Positions 5,539 to 9,064 of a stretch of 9,064 nucleotides of DNA are shown piece after piece; within the stretch, counting starts at the first letter, position 1, and each line of letters begins with the position of its first letter. Source of the DNA: an uncultured Bacteroidota bacterium (lineage in GTDB: Bacteria > Bacteroidota > Bacteroidia > Chitinophagales > Chitinophagaceae); contig CAIVKT010000356.1 in NCBI GenBank assembly GCA_903906615.1, positions 1 through 9,064 of the forward strand. Direction: 5' to 3'. A program made the position numbers and the translations under genes. Under the pieces are notes generated by a model that was given only the letters and a program-made list of their open reading frames with translations, did no database searches and had not been told where the DNA came from.

Positions 5539-6567
5539 ATGAAGGTACTGGTAATACGTTTTTCTTCCATTGGTGATATTGTACTCACCACGCCCGTAGT
5601 CCGTTGTCTCAAGCAGCAGCGGCCCGATGTGCAGGTACACTACCTCACCAAGGCTACGTATGGCCCGCTGCTGATGAACAATCCCTATATCGACAAGTTG
5701 CACTACCTGTACGACGATCTGAAGCAGGTGACCGAAGAGCTGAAGAAGGAGAAGTTCGACCTGGTAATAGACCTGCACAAGAACACACGTACCATGCGTG
5801 TGAAGAAGGCGCTGAATGTAAAGAGCCATTCTTTTGATAAGCTGAACATACAAAAGTGGTTGCTCGTTAATTTTAAGATGGCAGCTATGCCTGATAAGAG
5901 CATTGTAGAGCGGTATATGGATACCGTGAAAGAGTTGGGAGTAAAGAACGACGGCAAGGGCCTCGACTACTTCTTCGACGACCTGAAGCGCATCTCCAAT
6001 AAAGACATACCCATGAGCCACTGGAGCGGCTATGTAGGCTGCGTGATAGGCGGATCTTACAACACCAAAAAACTGCCCGTAGAGCAATGGAAGCGTTTTT
6101 GCGCCACAGTGCCCTACCCGGTAATGCTGCTGGGTGGCCCCGAAGATGTGAGCGAAGGCATGGAGATAGCCGCGCAGGACCCGATAAAAATATACAACTC
6201 CTGTGGCAAATTCAGCATCAATGAATCGGCCGAACTGGTGAAGATAGCCCGCGTGGTAGTGAGCAATGATACCGGCCTCATGCACGTAGCTGCTGCTTTT
6301 CAAAAGCCTATAATATCGCTGTGGGGCAATACCTCGCCGGAGATGGGCATGTTCCCGTACTACGGTTTTAATAATCTTAAAGAGCGGGTATCCCCATTAT
6401 CGGTGATCATGGAAAATAAAGAGCTTAGCTGCCACCCATGCAGCAAGTTGGGCTACAGTAAATGCCCCAAAGGCCACTTCAGGTGCATGAACGACCTGGA
6501 TATGAATATTGCCGTGGAACAGGTAAAGAAATTCTGGGCGCAAACTATGCCCAAAGCCAATGGCTAA
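5539..6567 (+). CDS. GT9 family glycosyltransferase (ADP-heptose:LPS heptosyltransferase-like)
   Basis: This 342-residue, GT-B-fold, cytosolic or membrane-associated enzyme belongs to the WaaC/WaaF family, which transfers heptose from ADP-heptose to the lipopolysaccharide inner core. The N-terminal domain starts with VIRFSSIGDIVLTTPVVR (5-22), where Asp13 matches the catalytic Asp of E. coli WaaC, and contains FDLVIDLHKNTRT (73-85). The C-terminal domain shows CVIGGSYNTKKLP (168-180), MLLGGPED (196-203) and the donor-binding stretch SNDTGLMHVAAAFQKPIISL (242-261) followed by WGNTSP. A cysteine group near the end (C298, C301, C309, C316, as CHPC-x7-C-x6-CM) also resembles what is usual in this family. 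The length is normal. Acceptor and sugar are not determined, and Bacteroidota GT9 enzymes need not use heptose. The ATG at 5539 opens the family N-terminus directly; the preceding AAAAA gives no ribosome binding site. The leader consists of the octamer array. Confidence 0.9.
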   Translation: MKVLVIRFSSIGDIVLTTPVVRCLKQQRPDVQVHYLTKATYGPLLMNNPYIDKLHYLYDDLKQVTEELKKEKFDLVIDLHKNTRTMRVKKALNVKSHSFDKLNIQKWLLVNFKMAAMPDKSIVERYMDTVKELGVKNDGKGLDYFFDDLKRISNKDIPMSHWSGYVGCVIGGSYNTKKLPVEQWKRFCATVPYPVMLLGGPEDVSEGMEIAAQDPIKIYNSCGKFSINESAELVKIARVVVSNDTGLMHVAAAFQKPIISLWGNTSPEMGMFPYYGFNNLKERVSPLSVIMENKELSCHPCSKLGYSKCPKGHFRCMNDLDMNIAVEQVKKFWAQTMPKANG

Positions 6568-6593
6568 CCATTATATTTTCTGCAAAGAATAGC

Positions 6594-6605
6594 TATCTTT
6601 ATTTG
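6594..6605 (+). promoter_or_regulatory. Candidate -7 boxes for the 177-residue membrane protein gene
   Basis: Two overlapping near matches to TAnnTTTG, TATCTTTA (6594-6601) and TTTATTTG (6598-6605), lie 15 to 26 bases before the ATG at 6620. Each differs at one position. The 52-base gap behind the GT9 gene also allows read-through from that gene, so an independent promoter is possible but not certain. Confidence 0.33.
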
Positions 6606-6619
6606 GTAAATTAAATAAC

Positions 6620-7153
6620 ATGCAGGCAGGGCCTTATGAGCGCGAACCTATAACCGAAGATGACCGGGAAATGCTTTTGTCTATCTATGAAACCCGCAGG
6701 CGATTTCTTTTTTGTGTTTACATCATACTGTTTGCTATCGGTGTGGCGTGCTCTCGCAGGGGAGTTAATACTGTCGGCGCCAGGTCTTCCCGAATGCATC
6801 AGCTAACACAGGAAGAAGAACACGATAACTTTTTGATATGGATGTTTGACTTGGTGTTTATAGAAACTATACTGATGAGTACCGGAGTTGTGCTGCTGTT
6901 CAAAAGAGTATTGCCGTATAGGAAAGACCTGCGGCAAGGCATGAAAGAAAAAGTGCCATACATCATCACTAACAAAAAATACTTTCCGATCACCGATCAA
7001 TATTACATTGGCTTAGACGACCCAAAGTATATGAACAGGGAAGTGGATGCAGATACCTATGCTCAATGCTCAGAGGGTGGCGAATTCTACATTTACCGTG
7101 CCGTAAATTCAAAATATATTTTTGAAGAAAGCGGGAGGTTTACTATACTGTAG
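6620..7153 (+). CDS. Unrecognised membrane protein with two predicted helices
   Basis: I do not recognise a family in this 177-residue protein. A charged N-terminus (1-28, ending in RRR) precedes a hydrophobic helix at about 29-45 (FLFCVYIILFAIGVACS). A short loop rich in Arg, Gln and Glu (46-70) leads to a second helix at about 72-94 (LIWMFDLVFIETILMSTGVVLLF), then a basic FKRVLPYRK stretch and a soluble tail of about 80 residues with many Tyr (IITNKKYFPI, DQYYIGLDDPKYMN, EFYIYRAVNSKYIF). Positive charges flanking the helices suggest both ends face the cytoplasm. It follows the GT9 gene by 52 bases on the same strand and may be co-transcribed, but nothing in the protein indicates a linked function. 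Its coding style and length give confidence that it is a real gene. Confidence 0.72.
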   Translation: MQAGPYEREPITEDDREMLLSIYETRRRFLFCVYIILFAIGVACSRRGVNTVGARSSRMHQLTQEEEHDNFLIWMFDLVFIETILMSTGVVLLFKRVLPYRKDLRQGMKEKVPYIITNKKYFPITDQYYIGLDDPKYMNREVDADTYAQCSEGGEFYIYRAVNSKYIFEESGRFTIL

Positions 7154-7198
7154 GATAAGGTAAAAAGAGAATAAACTTAGTCGTTTGATATCCTTCTG

Positions 7199-7783
7199 CT
7201 AATTAATTGTTTCAAACAGTTCTTTAAGATCCATTGCAAATCCCGGCAATACGGTTGTTGTGACTACATCGCCCGATACCATAGGGCGGGAGGTTACATA
7301 ATGTCCGTCAGTCAGTATATTTACCAGGAAGGTTTTATCCTGTGGCGATACGATCCAGTATTCCTTTACACCCGACTCTTCGTAGATGTCGAACTTGTTC
7401 TTCATCTCTTTCTCATTGTTGCCTGGCGAGAGTACCTCCACAACAATATCCGGCGCACCAATGCAGCCCTTCTTATCAAATTTTGCAGGGTCGCAAACAA
7501 CGCATACATCCGGTTGCAGCACAGTATAAATGGCGCTGTCTTCAATTGATTTTCTCGGCAGGCGAACATCAAATGGCGCAATGAAAACCTTGCATGTTTT
7601 TTTGCGCAAAAAATCCCTTAGTGTACCGTATACTTCGCCAGCCAATACCTGGTGATCAAAATTAGGTGCCGGGCTCATTTTGAATATTTTGCCCTTTATC
7701 AATTCCACACGCTCCTCAAATTGCCATTTGAAGTAATCGGCATAAGTGTAAACCTGGTTCAGATCAAGATCAGCTAATTCCAT
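7199..7783 (-). CDS. Uma2 family (DUF820) PD-(D/E)XK nuclease-fold protein
   Basis: A 194-residue protein of the Uma2 family, with a predicted restriction-endonuclease-like fold and no established cellular role that I know of. Family landmarks are YTYADYFKW (12-20), ERVELIKGKIFKMSPAP (24-40) with the first conserved Glu, the HQVLAGEVYGTL helix (44-55), LQPDVCVV (89-96) with Asp92, APDIVVEVLSPGN (110-122) with Glu116, and KNKFDIYEESGVKEYWIV (128-145) with the basic and Tyr positions after the core. The putative metal-binding acids are therefore all present. The length is typical. The ATG at 7783 starts 42 bases after nadE on the same strand and has its own exact -7 box, so it can be transcribed alone or with nadE. 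No partner toxin, methylase or transposase is nearby. Uma2 genes are often solitary. Confidence 0.88.
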   Translation of the reverse strand: MELADLDLNQVYTYADYFKWQFEERVELIKGKIFKMSPAPNFDHQVLAGEVYGTLRDFLRKKTCKVFIAPFDVRLPRKSIEDSAIYTVLQPDVCVVCDPAKFDKKGCIGAPDIVVEVLSPGNNEKEMKNKFDIYEESGVKEYWIVSPQDKTFLVNILTDGHYVTSRPMVSGDVVTTTVLPGFAMDLKELFETIN

Positions 7784-7799
7784 TCTGCGTTCTTTTATG

Positions 7800-7807
7800 C
7801 AAATTTA
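7800..7807 (-). promoter_or_regulatory. Bacteroidota -7 box for the Uma2 gene
   Basis: On the minus strand TAAATTTG is an exact TAnnTTTG match 16 bases before the ATG at 7783. It lies inside the 42-base gap after nadE and predicts a very short leader of about a dozen bases. A matching TTTG at -33 is not clear, since the upstream stretch is simply A/T-rich. Confidence 0.45.
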
Positions 7808-7825
7808 AGAATGTATCATTAAATT

Positions 7826-9064
7826 TTAAGATAAATATTTCCCCACAATAGGCACTCTTCTGCCCACACCAAATGCCTTAGGTGATACTCGTATGATGGG
7901 GCAGAACTGGTTGCGCTTGTATTCGTTGGTGTTTACCAGTTTTAGTATACGGTTCACAAGGGCAGGGTCATAGCCAAGTGCTATGATCTCCTTCGGACCT
8001 TGCCTGCGTTCTATGTATTGGTACAGGATGGGATCCAGTACGTCATATTCTGGCAGACTGTCGCTGTCCTTCTGGTCGTGCCGCAGCTCTGCGCTTGGTG
8101 CTTTGTCTATAATGTTTTGCGGTATGATCTCTTTGTCCCTGTTGATGAAGCGGGCCAGCGCATATACCTGCATCTTATACAGGTCGCCCAGCACACCGAG
8201 GCCGCCCGCCATATCGCCGTACAGCGTGCCGTAGCCCGTAGCCAGCTCGCTTTTATTAGAGGTGTTGAGCAGTATGGAGCCGAATTTATTGGAGGCCGCC
8301 ATCACCAGTGCGCCACGTATACGCGATTGCAGGTTCTCCTCGGCTACATTAAATGGCAGGCCGCTAAAAATAGGATCAAGCGCTTTTTCAAACGACTTAA
8401 AAATATCCTCAATAGCTATGATGTTGTATTTACCGCCCAGGTTATTAGAAAGCTGCACGGCATCATCCACAGAGTGGCCTGTAGAGAACTGCGAAGGCAG
8501 CAGTAGAGCACTTACATTATCTGCACCCAATGCCTCGCAGGCCAACGCCAGCACCACCGCGCTGTCTATACCGCCCGATGAGGCCACAATTGCCTTCTTA
8601 AAGCCCATCTTACCAAAGTAATCGCGGATGCCCAGCAGCAACGCCTGGTGTATCTTTTCGGTAGCCTTATTAGGTTCAAATTTTTCGGGGGTGAGGGGTG
8701 TTACAGCTATCGTATCTGCACCGCGCACCACGCCTTGCGCAAAGGTGCCATCATCCTGCCAGTCCACACTATGCAATGCCTCGGCGAAGTAAGGCATCTC
8801 GGTAAGTATATCGCCCCCTGCATTCATTACCAGCGAGCCGCCGTCAAATATGATCTCCGTTTGCGAGCCTATGGTGTTGCAATACACCATGGGTAGTTGG
8901 TACTTCAGCACATTCTGCTTCACTATGCCCTTGCGGCCATCGGCATGTACATAATCAAACGGCGATGCACTAAGGTTGATCATGATATCCGGCTGTTGCT
9001 TGATCAGCATATCCATAGGCCGCACACGGTACAGCGGATCATCTACCAGGTCCCATATATCTTC
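7826..9064 (-). CDS. nadE: Glutamine-dependent NAD+ synthetase, 5' end outside the window
   Basis: The last 412 residues of an enzyme that amidates nicotinic acid adenine dinucleotide to NAD+ using ATP and ammonia released from glutamine. The reading frame stays open to the window edge, where the first codons read EDIWDLVDDPLYRV. This fits the CED motif of the nitrilase-type glutaminase domain, with the nucleophile Cys just beyond the edge. The rest of that domain follows (INLSASPF, VYCNTIGSQTEIIFDGGS). The synthetase domain begins near visible residue 140, with the ATP-pyrophosphatase loop SSGGIDSAVV (162-171), ENLQSRIRGALVMAASNKFG (243-262), LNTSNKSELATGYGTLYGDM in two consecutive pieces (266-285), and the C-terminal FCPIIRVSPKAFGVGRR. 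The two-domain enzyme is usually about 550 residues or more, so roughly 140 to 270 residues are missing upstream. An internal GTG at 9025 is not the real start. It is the first gene of the rightmost minus-strand pair, with the Uma2 gene after it. Confidence 0.95.
   Translation of the reverse strand, partial: EDIWDLVDDPLYRVRPMDMLIKQQPDIMINLSASPFDYVHADGRKGIVKQNVLKYQLPMVYCNTIGSQTEIIFDGGSLVMNAGGDILTEMPYFAEALHSVDWQDDGTFAQGVVRGADTIAVTPLTPEKFEPNKATEKIHQALLLGIRDYFGKMGFKKAIVASSGGIDSAVVLALACEALGADNVSALLLPSQFSTGHSVDDAVQLSNNLGGKYNIIAIEDIFKSFEKALDPIFSGLPFNVAEENLQSRIRGALVMAASNKFGSILLNTSNKSELATGYGTLYGDMAGGLGVLGDLYKMQVYALARFINRDKEIIPQNIIDKAPSAELRHDQKDSDSLPEYDVLDPILYQYIERRQGPKEIIALGYDPALVNRILKLVNTNEYKRNQFCPIIRVSPKAFGVGRRVPIVGKYLS

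Noticed and set aside
5512..6303. Open frame of 263 codons on the minus strand
   Set aside because: It lies antisense within the clear GT9 gene and starts inside its catalytic half. The translation (many His, Tyr, Val, Leu) shows no domain and reflects codon bias of the sense strand.
6589..6596. Palindrome ATAGCTAT as an operator or terminator after the GT9 gene
   Set aside because: Eight bases of symmetry with no extension and no T run is expected by chance in an AT-rich gap.
7154..7198. Terminator between the convergent 177-residue and Uma2 genes
   Set aside because: The 45-base gap shows no stem of useful length and no T run on either strand.
9023..9025. GTG as the true start of nadE
   Set aside because: The frame continues upstream with family-like residues (EDIW...PLYRV) to the window edge, so the gene is truncated by the window.

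Overview
This window looks like ordinary chromosome from a member of the Bacteroidota, plausibly a Chitinophagaceae relative. The lineage is inferred from three things: promoter-like boxes that fit the TAnnTTTG -7 consensus of the phylum, the absence of clear Shine-Dalgarno sequences before start codons, and protein styles typical of the group. No rRNA, tRNA, CRISPR array, integrase or insertion sequence is visible.

Layout from left to right: purB (adenylosuccinate lyase, +) sits directly behind a -7 box and may be leaderless. A convergent gap follows that holds a GC-rich hairpin and repeat element of the dispersed Bacteroidota type. Next is a multi-pass membrane protein (-) resembling GT-C glycosyltransferases. 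It diverges from an RsmF-type rRNA m5C methyltransferase (+), which is followed by a secreted protein with two LysM domains and a degenerate RlpA-like barrel (+). A 248-base gap then carries two octamer repeat arrays in opposite orientation. They lead into a GT9 heptosyltransferase-family gene (+) and an unrecognised two-helix membrane protein (+). Converging on these from the right edge are a Uma2-family PD-(D/E)XK protein (-) and the 3' two thirds or more of nadE, the glutamine-dependent NAD+ synthetase (-), whose 5' end lies beyond the window.

Functionally this is a mix of housekeeping metabolism (purine and NAD synthesis), ribosome modification and cell-envelope work (LysM protein, GT9 enzyme, GT-C-like membrane protein). 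No tight multi-gene operon is evident, since most genes have their own upstream gap.

The most unusual structure is at 5291-5532. Eleven in-phase copies of an 8-base unit, GTTAANNN, are followed after 24 bases by sixteen copies of its reverse complement, NNNTTAAC. The two arms can pair over stretches of 13 to 14 bases. The right arm ends six bases before the start codon of the GT9 gene, so it would be part of that gene's leader or control region. I see no coding explanation for it.
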